Below, piece by piece: positions 23,906 through 35,345 of a DNA stretch of 64,000 bases; position 1 is the first letter of the stretch, and the number at the start of each line of letters is the position of its first letter. A program made the position numbers and the translations under genes. This stretch comes from Cryptomeria japonica (Eukaryota > Streptophyta > Pinopsida > Cupressales > Cupressaceae). The notes under the pieces were generated by a model, which saw nothing but the letters and a program-made list of their open reading frames with translations, made no database searches and had not been told where the DNA came from. The DNA is taken from assembly GCF_030272615.1 (NCBI RefSeq), contig NC_081406.1, positions 247,377,218 to 247,441,217 of the forward strand. Direction: 5' to 3'.

Positions 23906-24647
23906 GTGTCTCTTGCCAAAAATGATATGGAGAGTTGTGAAGGCAAATGATTATAAAAAATGAGGGTTAAAGATTAATAAAGGAGGTTAGAAATGGATGA
24001 ATGAGATGATGAAATGAATATGGATAATGATGGATTCATTCAAAATATTATGCAAAGAAAAACCTATTATTTATTGTAACAGTAAGTGTTATGCACTATG
24101 ATATATTGTATTATGATGATGATGTGGCATATGCCTAAAGGATAGACACCAAAAATACACAAGTAAATATGTTAGATTCTATGAGAAGCGAAAACCAAGC
24201 TAGAATTTGATGTCGGTCGTAGATCACATGCAACTCCAATAAAAAGATGATCGAAGATCAAAACAAGTGAATGAAGATAAATCTAATATGAGAGAAAAAA
24301 TAGAGACAGATAAGAGAATTCATAGAAGACTCTCACCGAGCTATCACCGAACTAGTGAAGGTGAGAATATAGTGCTTATTATATAAAAAAATAATATCAT
24401 ATACATCCAAGGGTCTCATTAACTCCTATTCCCCATAAAAGAGGGATGTTTCACCTTCTTGGTAAATGCCAAAACATTATGCCATAACCTCCTTACATGA
24501 AGATAGGAAAGGAGTTGAGAAAGTTGGCACATAAGGCCAAAAGAGGGTGAGAAACCCAACTACCCCATAAGCCACTTAGGAAATGACAAAATAGTGGTTA
24601 AGAGAGGTGGAACAACAAGCCAAAAGAGGGTGTGTAACCTAACTACC
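23906..24647. other. Unassigned region with a direct repeat
   Basis: No coding signal. A block starting GCCAAAAGAGGGTG and containing AACTACCC occurs twice (24536-24567 and 24619-24649), 83 bases apart. It may be LTR or leader sequence of an unidentified element. Confidence 0.5.
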
Positions 24648-24691
24648 CATGGATCAATTTTTCATGTTAATTGGACATCGTCAACCCTAAA
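24648..24691 (+). repeat. Interspersed repeat copy A, left piece
   Basis: GATCAATTTTTCATGTTAAT and the following bases align with 53580-53620 of copy B. The copy is cut at CTAAA (24687-24691) by a solo LTR and continues at 25880. Confidence 0.7.
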
Positions 24692-25879
24692 TGTTGTGCT
24701 TGTGAAGTGTGATACCTGCAGCTGCAACACAAACACTCAATAGATCATTACAAGCATGGTTAGCAAATTAAAATCAAATAAAGATGAACCATGACAAAGT
24801 GACCTATCGCTTGAACCATGACAAAGTGACCTATCGCCTCCTAAGAGATGCTAGTATGAATTTGCTCTCAGATCTGGATAAGCAATCCTAGTGACTTGAC
24901 TACACCTAGATGGAGGATTTGAAATGATAATGATATGTAGAGATGACATTGATTAAGCTAGATTGATCCAAGAGACTAATTAAGCTAAAGATATGCATGA
25001 TTAAGCTATGATGATGATACAATTAAGCTAGAAAAGAGATTGATTAAGCTACATGATTCAACAATTATGCTAGAAAGTGATCAAATTAAACTAAATCTAA
25101 GATGCAATTTCCTATAACAATAATGCTCAAATGATATGCCTATAGTAATAATGCCTAAATTGATAACGAGATGGGATCCTTTGTGCTCCAAAATGGGGGA
25201 TATTTATAGGATTTCCAAGGCCAGGGGTGAGGTGGCAGGAATCAACGGTCAAGATTGAGTCTGAAGATATCAAGGGTGAAATTGGAGGAGGTTGGAGAAG
25301 AGGTTGGAGGAAGGGAAACTTGTCATCTCTATGGTGACAAGTGTCAAGAAGCCTTGCTCATAAAAGGGCAAGTGTCCAAGGGAGGAGTCATGTGGCCAAA
25401 GTGCCATGTGTCTCAAGGGAAGAATATCCACACCATAAGAGGTTAGGATAAGGAGGTTAGAATGTGCAAGACAGGATAGGGTTGGTTAAACCCAAGGTTA
25501 GGTGGAAGGGGTTAGGTTAGAGGGATGGTTAGGTTAGGTGGTTAGAAGTTAGGAGGCATGTGGGTAATTTGAATTTAAAAATTCAAATAATAGGAAAAGA
25601 CTAATTATTTTTCAACAACTCATAAATTGATTTATTTTAATTAATTAGGGTATTAGAAGAAATGAATTTAAATGGAGGGAATATTAACTAATTTGAATTA
25701 ATTAATCAAAGGGGACTATGGAATGAACTTAATGAATAAATCCTTAGATTTATTAATAAGTAGATGAAAGGGAGAACTTAATCAAATTTCCTAATGAATT
25801 CAATTAAATTAGGAAGGGGGATTAATTAAATAATTGCTTATTTAATTAATTATCTTCAGACCATTTTTAGGTGTATACA
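24692..25879 (-). mobile_element. Solo LTR, gypsy-like (about 1.19 kb)
   Basis: Bounded by TG...CA and imperfect target duplicates CTAAA (24687-24691) and CTAAT (25880-25884). Its minus-strand start TGTATACACCTAAAAATGG resembles the starts of the LTRs at 27669 and 28036. Comparison with uninterrupted copy B shows the insertion points. It contains several ATTAAGCTA motifs (24950-25060) and a 27-bp tandem duplication at 24785-24838. Confidence 0.8.
25201..25210 (-). promoter_or_regulatory. TATA box in the solo LTR
   Basis: Minus-strand CCTATAAATA lies inside the LTR, downstream of its A/T-rich start region, as expected for an LTR promoter. Confidence 0.5.
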
Positions 25880-27115
25880 CTAATCGGTGTCGAATTAGAG
25901 TTTTGTCCTTGATCTTTGTCATTTTCAATCAATCTTCAATCATCTTTGATCAGTTATCAATCAATTTCAATTAATTTAGATCTCTTTTCAATTGTCAATT
26001 ATCACCTTCCTTTTTCGATTTGCGACTGATTCGCCATCGATCTTCGTCAAGTCAACCTTCATCAAATCGACCTTTTATCAATCTTTGATCTATTCGTCAT
26101 CGATCTCAATCAATCATCAATTCTCGCCAATTTTGGATCGATTAGTCATTTATCCTTATCAATTATCATCTATGAATTTGATTATTTTTGTCAATTTTGA
26201 TCAATTTGTCATTGATCTTCATCAACCAATACTAGTTTCATATCAATCACCAAGTTTTCATCATTGGATTTCTTGATCATGATTGACCTTATATCAATTG
26301 TTTCAATCTTCTCTTGACCTAATTGTCATCCATCTCATTCATAAACCTTCTCCTAGGGTTTTATGATTTAATCATTTAATTCTATTAACGTATTCCCCTT
26401 TAGGTTAAGTGAATTTATTCAGTTATCTATTCATTTATTCTAGGTCTTCTATGCCACAATTAAATATATCATTTAATTGGCTGATTTTGTGGACTAAATT
26501 TGTCATTCAATTTTCCTAAATTCCTAATTCTCTAATTTCCCCTTTTCCACCTAATTTGCTAATTTTCAAATTCAAATATTCCCTTCTAACTTTTCCCACT
26601 AATTTCTCCTATTTTTGTGCTTCCCTTTTGTTGTGATTTGTGAAGCTATTTTCATGGCCAATTTGTCATATTTTTGAAAGCTATTTTTACTCAATCATGT
26701 CATAATTTAATAAGCAAAATTTGTGGCCAATTTGTCATAAATTGATGAGCACAATTTGCTCTTAATTTGTCATATTTTTGACATAGAAACTTGTCATCTA
26801 ATTTGTTATAATTTGTCATTCAATCATGCCAATTTGTGAAGCACTTGCCTTTCTTCAATTTGGATACCTTTTGCCTATGTATTGTCCTCTTCTCTTCATC
26901 AATGACAATCACACTTTGAGTACCCTTATGTTGTTGTTTTCATTTTGCAATCTTGATCACACTTTGCATCTTTTTAGGCGAGATCCACAAAGTCCTATTT
27001 GAAGGTGAAAGGAGAACAATGAAGAATAATGGAGGAGACATCCACGTTTGTGATGGTTTGAATTTGTTTTTTATTTTCTCACCTTCATGTATTTATTAAT
27101 TGAATTAGGAGTTTT
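25880..27115 (+). repeat. Interspersed repeat copy A, main part
   Basis: Collinear with 53620-54342 plus 62994-63405 (copy B). 25900-26300 is rich in TCAAT/ATCAAT steps, 26460-26830 in (A)ATTTGTCAT motifs, and 26975-27060 carries a conserved non-coding block (GAGATCCACAAAGTCC). There is no coding content. Copy B is joined to a Tat-family LTR start, so this may be part of a large gypsy LTR. Confidence 0.75.
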
Positions 27116-27540
27116 TGTCATATCTAATTATGTGCTTTTGATGACATTTTCCCAAAATATCATAGAAACACATGCAACTCACAGAAATTGAAACATGGGT
27201 TTTTGAGGCCCTTACCTGAGGTCCTACTTAGTCTGGTCATCTGAAACTACGTACACATTCCCCAAGGTGATTTGCCAATGGATTGTTCACCATCCTTCTA
27301 CAATCTCCTTCATTCACAACACAAAACTTGCCAAGTTAGAGAGTGAAAATGAGTCCTTTTCACCTCTCCCACTTCCTTTTATAGAATTTCCAAGTGCCTA
27401 GATGAACGTGCACCCTTCCCAGGATGTATTGGTCATGATCTTTTGTGGCTTGTAATGCTTGTATCTTGTACATTTGGTCTCCGATTTTCAGTTTGAACCA
27501 ATGACTTCCTGTCATCATTGTCGATCAATTGGCCTCTTTT
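27116..27540. other. Region upstream of a Tat 3' end; minus-strand TATA candidate
   Basis: Non-coding. Minus-strand CTATAAAAGG lies at about 27375-27385. Its position, some 280 bases before a Tat polypurine tract, parallels the TATA-like site at 51620 in G1. It may be the promoter end of an antisense unit in another Tat element. Confidence 0.4.
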
Positions 27541-27727
27541 CTATATTTTATCAGCCAATTCTTCTAGGGGGCATACATATATACCTTGTTGTCATCTGGG
27601 GAATATTTCTTGATTTTTCTTTGAAACAATGCTCATAATCATATTGTCTCAAAGACGGGCAAAATGTAGGCATCTAAAAATGGTCAACATTTGCGGCGCC
27701 ATACTTTAACATGTCTATGTGACATTC
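27541..27727 (+). mobile_element. 3' end of a Tat-family gypsy element plus the first bases of its LTR
   Basis: GGGGGCATAC, TTTCTTTGAAACAATGC and CTCAAAGACGGGCAAAA occur in the same order and spacing as in G1 (51830-51937). The polypurine tract is followed by TGTAGGCATCTAAAAATGG at 27669, an LTR start. After 58 bases G1 is inserted at CATTC. Confidence 0.65.
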
Positions 27728-28035
27728 TGCAATCATATAAATCTGTCCATTTTAATTAAATGAATATTTTCTATTTATTTGATTAAAAACCCACTAGCCA
27801 TTAGTTAATTAAATTAACATTTAATTAATTCATCTTCAAAACATTCTCCTATTAATTAAATAAATTATTTAATTTATTTTAATTAATTCATTAAACCAAA
27901 TTCACAATCAATTAAATGAATAAATCTTATTTATTTAATTTATATCCCCCTTTCCTCTTTTAAATAAATTAAATAAAACATTTATTTAAATCATTCACCC
28001 CCCACTTGCATTTTCCTACAAATGCAAGTTGCAAC

Positions 28036-28811
28036 TGTAGACACCTAAAATTGTCATGTCTAATTAAATAAATATTTTATTTATTTAATTATTTTAACCT
28101 AATTCTTCTATTAATTAAATAAATCCTTATTTATTTAATTAATTCATTTATCCTCTTCTAGTCTTATTTCTCATTTAAATAAATACCTTTATTTATTTAA
28201 ATTACCCTTTTCCTAAATTAAATAAATATTTTATTTATTTAATTGATCCCACTTCTTCTAATAATTAAATAAATCTTTATTTATTTAATTAATTCATTAA
28301 CCTTTTCTACCTATGACACATGTCATTCATCTCTTAATTCCTACACTACCTACCCTCTCATTATTTTATTATTTCTTTTACCTACCCTCTAATCATAGCC
28401 GACCTCTTTTACACCTCTCAATCTTATCCCTCCATTTCTTATAGTGTCTTCTATATAAGGAGATGCTTCCTTTATTATCAAACCCTCACTATGCATTCAA
28501 CCCCGACTACGCTTTCGAACTTGCATATACAATCAAGCCTACTTGCAATCACATTTCCGTTCTTTGTTGAGCTCTTGTGCACATAAAATCTGAGAGCAAA
28601 TATATCAAGCAAGATCAATGGAGATAGGAAGAATGGAGATCCAAACCCTATTGGACATGTGATGGTATAATCTTTGTGATTTCATTTGATCTGCATTGTC
28701 TTAGGTAATCTTCATATGTTATGGTGGATCTTTGTTGTTGTTAGGCTAGGGTTTTGTGGTTGAATTCATTTAGTCTTTCATCATTGTTGTTATCCATTTT
28801 CACCATAAACA
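28036..28811 (+). mobile_element. Solo LTR inserted in the G1 5' LTR
   Basis: TGTAGACACC...CATAAACA with target duplicates GCAAC (28031-28035) and ACAAC (28812-28816). The uninterrupted site is seen in the right LTR near 52240. The first 270 bases hold five or so palindromic AAATAAAT...ATTTATTT blocks. CTATATAAGG at 28451-28460 is a good TATA box. Its start resembles the LTR starts at 27669 and (minus) 25879. Confidence 0.88.
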
Positions 28812-29415
28812 ACAACCACAAGTTGAAATAAATAAATTTTATTTTAATTAAAATTATATTTTCCCTCACCCACAAAATCCACTTGCACTCCTAAACCCCC
28901 TTCTAGAATCTTCTCATCCCTTCCTAATTATTTTCACATTCCTAAGCAACTTGGAGTCACTTGTCAAAGACTTCAAAGTCTTTGAAAAACATTAAATGTT
29001 TTGTGTGTTCAACAAAGTAACCTCTAAAGTCTTCCAAACCACTTATGGCTCTTACATGATCATTTATGGTTAACCCCTAACTCAACCCTCATGTGACTCA
29101 TGTGTCTCCTCAAGCATTTATTGCTTTGACCATGGTTATCCCTTTAACCTTTGCACAAGAGTTTATCCATTGGATAAAAGCTTTATTCTTTGAGTAAAGA
29201 ATTTATTCACTCAACCCAACCTTGACCTTAACTCCCAAGTTAACTCTTAGGTTATGTCAAGCATTTAATGCTTATTCCCTCTCCTCTCAACCCCTCTCAT
29301 GTCGACACTTGTCATCCTAAGATTGGTTTGAAAATCCTCACATGGATTGAATATCATTCAATCCTGACCCTTGTTGAGATTACTCAATCTCAACCATCCA
29401 TTGCTCCATTTTTTC

Positions 29416-29425
29416 CTATAAATAG
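29416..29425 (+). promoter_or_regulatory. G1 LTR TATA box (5' LTR)
   Basis: CTATAAATAG lies about 470 bases before the LTR end; the same site is kept in the 3' LTR at 52866-52875. Confidence 0.7.
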
Positions 29426-29894
29426 AGTCTGTTTCTTCAATATCTAGATCCTGAAAACTTGTATGCATTTAACCTATAGTGAATTTTAGAGAGCATTTAG
29501 CATAAGCATTTACATTTACTCTTTTGGACTAAAATCAACACTAGATTAGATAATAATCTCATTTCTAGTTTGTTCATGTTTGTATTTCATGAGCTTTTTA
29601 TTTCATAATCTTGAATCTCCATAAGACATCCAAAAATAGTGCAAAAAGTTGTTGAGAGCTACACTACTTGGAACTTGGAGAGGAGAGGAACAAGGGAGGA
29701 GCCACTATGAATGTTTTGGTCAGCATTTGGAGGAATTTAGTTTACTTCTTGTATCTTTGCATGCTTTCCATTTCTTATTTAGTATCTCTCTTGATATGGT
29801 TGATTAGGCTATTGTTTAAATTCTGAATTGCTAACACTAACGCTTGTTTTTTGTGTTTTTGTCATCCTAACAATCTCCTTTTTGCAGAGCATCA

Positions 29895-29915
29895 TTTGGT
29901 GAACCCGACGTGAAT
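29895..29915 (+). promoter_or_regulatory. G1 primer binding site
   Basis: TTTGGTGAACCCGACGTG follows the LTR directly. The TGGTGAACCC part has the form of a tRNA 3'-end complement; I do not assign the tRNA. Confidence 0.65.
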
Positions 29916-29969
29916 CCAACAATAATTTTTTTAAAAAACAAACTAACTTTTTGACTGTTTAGCTTCACA

Positions 29970-30265
29970 CACAGGTCGCGCTTTGGCACTTTTGTTCGCG
30001 CTTTAGCGCTATTGTTTTTGGTCTTCTAGCGCTTTTGTTTTTACAATAGCGCTATTGTCCAAAATTAGTGCTTTTGTTAATATTCTAGCACCATTGCTCA
30101 TTAGTTAGCACTTTTATTTTAAAATTAGCGCTTGTGTATTGCTGCATAATTTTTTTTTTAGCACTGTTGTTTTTACTTTAGCTCATTTGTGTTAAGTAGC
30201 ACTTCTGTTTTCACACAGAGTAGCGCTTTTGTTTTCACACAAAGTAGCGCTATTGTAACATAACG
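29970..30265 (+). repeat. AGCGCTNTTG motif cluster in the G1 5' leader
   Basis: About 15 exact or one-to-two-mismatch copies of AGCGCT(A/T)TTG(T) are spread over 295 bases, for example AGCGCTATTG near 30008, 30050 and 30245 and AGCGCTTTTG near 30038 and 30223. The spacing is irregular, about 15-30 bases. A matching cluster in inverted orientation is at 51080-51375. Confidence 0.85.
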
Positions 30266-31697
30266 TTGTAAAAAAGGCCATGTAACCGATAAAATAATTT
30301 TTCTTAGGCTTATGGAAGCCCACCATATGTTCATATTTTACTAACTTTTCGCTTCATGTGAAGGTTGTAAAACTTACAAACAAACTTTATTTCTTACAAG
30401 TTAGGATACACTCTATTTTTGTGCTTAAAACAAGACAAGACAAATCTCATTTCTTGCATCAAACTGAAGAAAATTCACAATCAACACTTTAATTTTGTCC
30501 AGATAAAAAGAACAATCAACTTGTCTCATTTTGCAAAATGATTTAATTCATGCATACGTGTTTCAATTTTAGTTGACCAGGATTTCAAATTCCTATTTTA
30601 CTCAAACATATTGCCTTTGAAGTTAAAAAGAACATCATGGTTGATTGGAGCAACATCTCCAATTAGATAAAACATCATTGCAATGACAAGTTAAAAAGAA
30701 AAAGTGTATTTTGTGTTTGGCACACTTGTATAAAAGAGTTTGTCGAGTGGTCCTACTTCTAACACACACTATCCTCTCCCTTGGCTTTCGTGGTCCTAGG
30801 CGCAAGAGAAAAGTGTTAGTAACACTCAAATTTTATCTTTTTAAGAGAGGCCTGCCAAGAAACACATCACTCTTGGGAACGAACTCGCACGGTAAATCCT
30901 TTGAGCTGCTATAGAAATCAGATGAAAGCAAAAGCTGTAGCCTTGGGTATAGCTATTCCTACAGTGTAACTTGCCGAAAGGACAAATGGGCCCCACCACA
31001 AGTTACAAGGCTCTTAAGTGAGTCACTGCAGAATGAACTTATGTCCAAAAACATAAAAAATTACTAAATACCTTTAAGTAGTAGCCCACCTGTTCTATTG
31101 ATTGAGGATATTTGTGATAAATTCATTGCAATAACATAGAAGGTTTTTCTCCCAAGATACTCACCATACATATTTCCTTGAGTAGAAACATAGCTTTTTG
31201 AATGGTTACTTGTAGCCAAATAAAAGTGGTGACTCCCCCATCACAGGGATCATCTATTTGTTATGCTCGTGCAAGACTTAGTATATCACATCCTTACTTG
31301 CCATGACAGGATTCATAAGGCATGTAGTACCAAAGTCGAAGAAATATCAAGATGTGTGTTGAAATTATCGCAACTGGCCATTTGACCTTAGGGATAAAGA
31401 GTGTTTGAAGTGTTTTCATTTTTGAGTCAAGACCAGTGCAAATTGAGCCGACTTCAGGCTTTGGAAAAACACCTAAAATACATTTGAAGGAAAGGGTCAT
31501 AAAAAGTTCAAAAGATTGGGTTGATCTAGACCCATACTTACTTGTGCCTTTTGAGGCAACATTCTTGTGTTTGTGTGCTTACTTTGTTTTCTTGTCAAAG
31601 AAACATCATAAACCCAAATCACAATAAGTATTTATCCAACATAAACATTCACAAAAAGATAAAAAATAGAGAGTAACAATCAAAAGTATCAAACTAT
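30266..31697 (+). other. G1 leader between motif cluster and first ORF
   Basis: No convincing coding region; short overlapping ORFs on both strands near 30635-30914 and 31294-31627 lack recognisable domains. Long pre-gag leaders are common in Tat/Ogre elements. Confidence 0.5.
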
Positions 31698-32081
31698 ATG
31701 ACCATTCTTCACATCATGAGAAAGAAGAATCTTCATCAACACATCAACTTGAAGAAAAGACCATTAAGCTCAAAATCTTTTATCAAAAGGAAGAAATTCT
31801 TCTATCTTAATAGACAAATATTTTTCTCTCATAGAACCTTCTTACGTCACATGCATCTTTACCTTCAAGGGAAATCAAACGAGTTTGATCAAGAGTCATT
31901 AAACCGTAGAGCTTTTACTCAATATAGAGCTTTGAGTTATCATCAAAACAAGGGAGGCAAGATCAATCCTGCGTTCTTTCCAGATATTTGTATCACATAT
32001 AACTTAGCTAGGGTAGAACCACCAACCCCCGAACAAGAAGAGGAAGAGTTTGTTCCTTTTGTAACACAAAGTTTCTATTGA
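31698..32081 (+). CDS. G1 pre-gag ORF, function unknown
   Basis: A 127-residue frame with a very basic N-terminal half (MRKKNLHQHINLKKRP, KRKK) and an acidic tail (EQEEEEFVPF). Ogre-type Tat elements are known to carry an extra ORF before gag, and the position fits, but I see no domain. It may be the surviving part of a longer ORF or a chance frame. Confidence 0.4.
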   Translation: MTILHIMRKKNLHQHINLKKRPLSSKSFIKRKKFFYLNRQIFFSHRTFLRHMHLYLQGKSNEFDQESLNRRAFTQYRALSYHQNKGGKINPAFFPDICITYNLARVEPPTPEQEEEEFVPFVTQSFY

Positions 32082-32409
32082 AGTTAAAAATCTCATCCAT
32101 TATCATATTCATCTCATCAAATCCATTCCAACTCTCAAAATATCAAAAGGTTTTTGTCCTAAGTTCTATTTCGATATTGCTTGAATCAAACACAATACAT
32201 CACTTTTAGAGTGACTCTACATCTAGGATAAACTCATCCTAAGAGGCATTTCTATGCAGGTTAAAACTAGTCTATGAGTGAATCCTCTCATTACTAGGTA
32301 GTTGAGTCTATAACACATCTCATATCTCTCTAAACCTTATCACATCAAACTTTGTCAATCAAACACAACAAGCAATTTCAAGGAAGAACTTTGGTAGCAT
32401 CTACCTTTA

Positions 32410-34505
32410 GTGCTAGAGATTCGTATGCAAAACACTTCACCAAACATCAATCTTTCATTCCATCATCAACTCATCATCATTTTCATCAAACTTCAACAAA
32501 AACTTGTAAACAAAAAGGCTCATACGAGGTCCAGGTCTAGGCAACAAGAAATTGAAGAGGAAGAGGAGGAAAATATCAATGAATTCCAAGAATCCCTTGG
32601 GGGAAACGTAAATGATGACAATCCCAATACTCCTACTCCTGCGACAATAGAAAGGGCACAACACAACCCTCTCTTTAATCAACTGTTTGAGGAAATACTC
32701 AAGAGCAATACCGATGCTCACTTTTTAAAACTTGCTCAAGAGGGAGCCAAACTACCCTCTGACTTTGATGTTGCACAACTAAGGCAAGCATCAAAATGCC
32801 AAAGTCGCAATGAGGATGAAAGAGGTCGAGAACACATCAGATATAACCTTTATCAAGGTAATCCCCTACCTCCTCCTCTTCCAAATGAAATAGACATGTT
32901 GTGGTAGCAAGTCAAAAATCTCACCCAACAACTTCATAGTGGTGTGAAAACTAATTAGTTTTAACTCAATGACATTTGTCCCTATCCCTTTGATAGGAAT
33001 CTTCATATGCCACCTTTTCCATGAGGGTTTGAAACACCCAAGTTTGAAAAGTACCAAGGAAAGGGAGATCCTCACGATCATGTTAGAGAATTCCATTCAG
33101 CATGCCTCGAAGTAGCATACAAGGACACATACCTAATGCGACTTTTTCCCCAAAGCTTGGGAGGAACAACAACATCATGGTTTTCCCGATTACCCGGTGG
33201 CATTAGGACATTTGAAGAACTCATCCAGAATTTCCTAGCACATTACTCACACAACATTGAATGTGATATCACAATGGCTGACCTATGTAACACTAAACAA
33301 AAACTAGGTGAGCTATTTTCAGTCTTTCTGCAATGATGGCATCAAATGTCTAGCAGACGTTCTCTTCAGTTACCTGAACAAGAACTAGTGGAAATATTTA
33401 TTTCTAACTTAAATGACGAAATGGAATTTCACCTAGACGTCAAAGACACAGACTCTTTCAATGACATGATCACAAAAGGTTCAAAATGTGAATGGGCTCT
33501 CATCAAAAAAGGGCTTATCAAGATATATAATGAGCCAAAGGATGGCCCTCACCCATGCTTCAATAGTGACAAGACTAACTTCTGGAACAAAAAAAAAAAT
33601 GTCGTCAATGACAGGGTTGTGGATGCAAGAACTATCAAAAGTGCATAACCCGTGGTCCGATTTATAGGATAGAACCCCCCACCCAAGAATAACACAGTTA
33701 CTCCTCCAAGTCAAGGATGCAATACATCTCAAGAGGAACCTAGACAATGTCAACAAAATTTTAAACCAAAACGAACATATAGTCCCTTAGGGGAACCCAT
33801 TGAAATGGTGTTACGTCAATTGGTTTCTCAAAATCTGGTTACCTTACCCAAAACATCAAATTATGAACCTCAAGTCAAACCTTCATGGTAGAGGGATACT
33901 GAACATTGTGATTTCCATAAAGGGAAAGGGCATAAGACAAGCAATTGTCATAGATTGAAAGATCTTATTCAGGATCTTATTGACTGAGGAGAAATCGAAA
34001 TCGAAGGACATGACCCAAAAATAAAAAACAATGATCATCTTATGTTCAAAAATCCACTTCCATCCCAAGATCAAAGGGGTCCTTCCACTTCAAGGAGAAA
34101 CACAGATACCACTGATTATACACAAGCCACATATAATTACATTGTGAATCACCTATATGATGCCAGTGAACAAATTGAAACTATTACCATAAAAAATCCC
34201 AGCTCCACTTGCAATATTGTTACATGATGCGGCAAGATTACCATAAAAGCAGCTCCACAAGGCACCCCATCTATCCCAAAGCAGTATAACCTTGTGGAAC
34301 AGTTAGACAAAACACTCGCACTGATATCTATCTTAGAGCTATTGTGCCTATCTCCATCCCATAAAACAATCTTGGATCAAGCTCTCCAAGAGGCATCCAT
34401 CCCTGCAAACCTAAATACAGATCAGTTCCAAGCCATGGTTGGAAACCTCACAACACCTCACTCCATATTGAAGGGTTTATCAACCAACATAGGATCAAGC
34501 GAGTC
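32410..34505 (+). pseudogene. G1 gag remnant
   Basis: A single frame broken by stops at about 32905, 33334, 33646 and 34225. It shows the retrotransposon gag core: PKFEKYQGKGDPHDHVREFH, FPQSLGGTTTSWFSRLPGG, FEELIQNFLAHY, then KQKLGELFSVFLQ and WALIKKG. A CDFHKGKGHKTSNC zinc-knuckle variant lies near 33910. This layout is typical of Tat/Retand gag. The N-terminal acidic run EEEEEEN is near 32555. A frame change near 34465 separates it from protease. Confidence 0.85.
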
Positions 34506-35345
34506 TTGATCGATAATGGAGCAAGCCTGAATATCTGTACACTACAATTAGTCATAGCTCTGGGATATGCAATTGAATCAGTGGATCCTCGCAAGAAGTT
34601 CACAATCAAATCCTATGATGATGCAAAGTGTTTATCCAAAGGAGCTGTTGTGCTACCAATCCAAGTAGGCCCAGTGGTAAAACACATCATCTGTCAAGTT
34701 CTGGACCTTCCTTTGCCATATAATTTATTGTTAGGGAGACCTTGGATACATGCCATGCAAACCATTCCATCCACCTACCATCAGTGTATCAAGTTCCCGC
34801 ATAATGGTGTAGAAATCACAATCCTGGTCGATGCAAACCCCTTTGCATATTGTCATAATATAAGCCATCAACCAGAGATTACCGTTCCCAAAAATAGAGA
34901 AGCCATCTCATCCACATCATATGTAAGTCTAGCCTCTCTTTCCAGTTCAAACACTACTATACCCAAGCAAGAGAAGCTCAAGATGAAAATAGCAGAGGAA
35001 GATCCTGGGGAATACAATATCAGCCAACTCTTTTGTGTTGGACAAATTCCCACTTCTCCTAGAACACATGGCAAACCTCAACGATTACTTCAAATGCCAC
35101 TAGTCAAGCCAACATGTACTTTGATGCCATTCATCCTTGGAAAGAGTCAAGAAGAAGAAACTAGAGATGAGGACTTAGCAGAATGGATCTATAAAGATCC
35201 AGTCACCGCAGACATCCCACAAGCTAAGCTTCCCACAGATCAGTATGGCAAGGGCCTTCTCATTATGAAAAGAATGGGTTATGATGGTCAGAGTGCTTTA
35301 GGGCCTTGCAAGCAAGACAACATGAACCGCTACAACCGTAATTAA
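34506..35345 (+). pseudogene. G1 protease and G-patch segment
   Basis: The frame shows the retropepsin site VLIDNGASLNICT (the ORF ATG at 34506 lies inside it) and the second strand YNLLLGRPWIHAM. Near the C-terminus, 35230-35320, GKGLLIMKRMGYDGQSALG matches a G-patch (glycine-rich nucleic-acid binding) motif. The frame ends at TAA 35343. The active-site D-N-G form is the one usual for Tat elements. The true start lies upstream in gag, so this is a fragment. Confidence 0.8.

Larger units (their letters stand above)
27728..29894 (+). repeat. G1 5' LTR (split by a solo LTR)
   Basis: Starts TGCAATCATATAAATC and ends TTTTTGCAGAGCATCA. Apart from the 776-bp insert at 28036-28811 it aligns with 51938-53406. 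The first 300 bases are alternating ATTTAATTAA/TTATTTATTT palindromic blocks. Confidence 0.93.

Noticed and set aside
29970-30265. CRISPR-like array of short repeats (also 51080-51375)
   Set aside because: The motif is 10-12 bases, degenerate and irregularly spaced, with no constant repeat/unique spacer pattern, and the DNA is plant nuclear.
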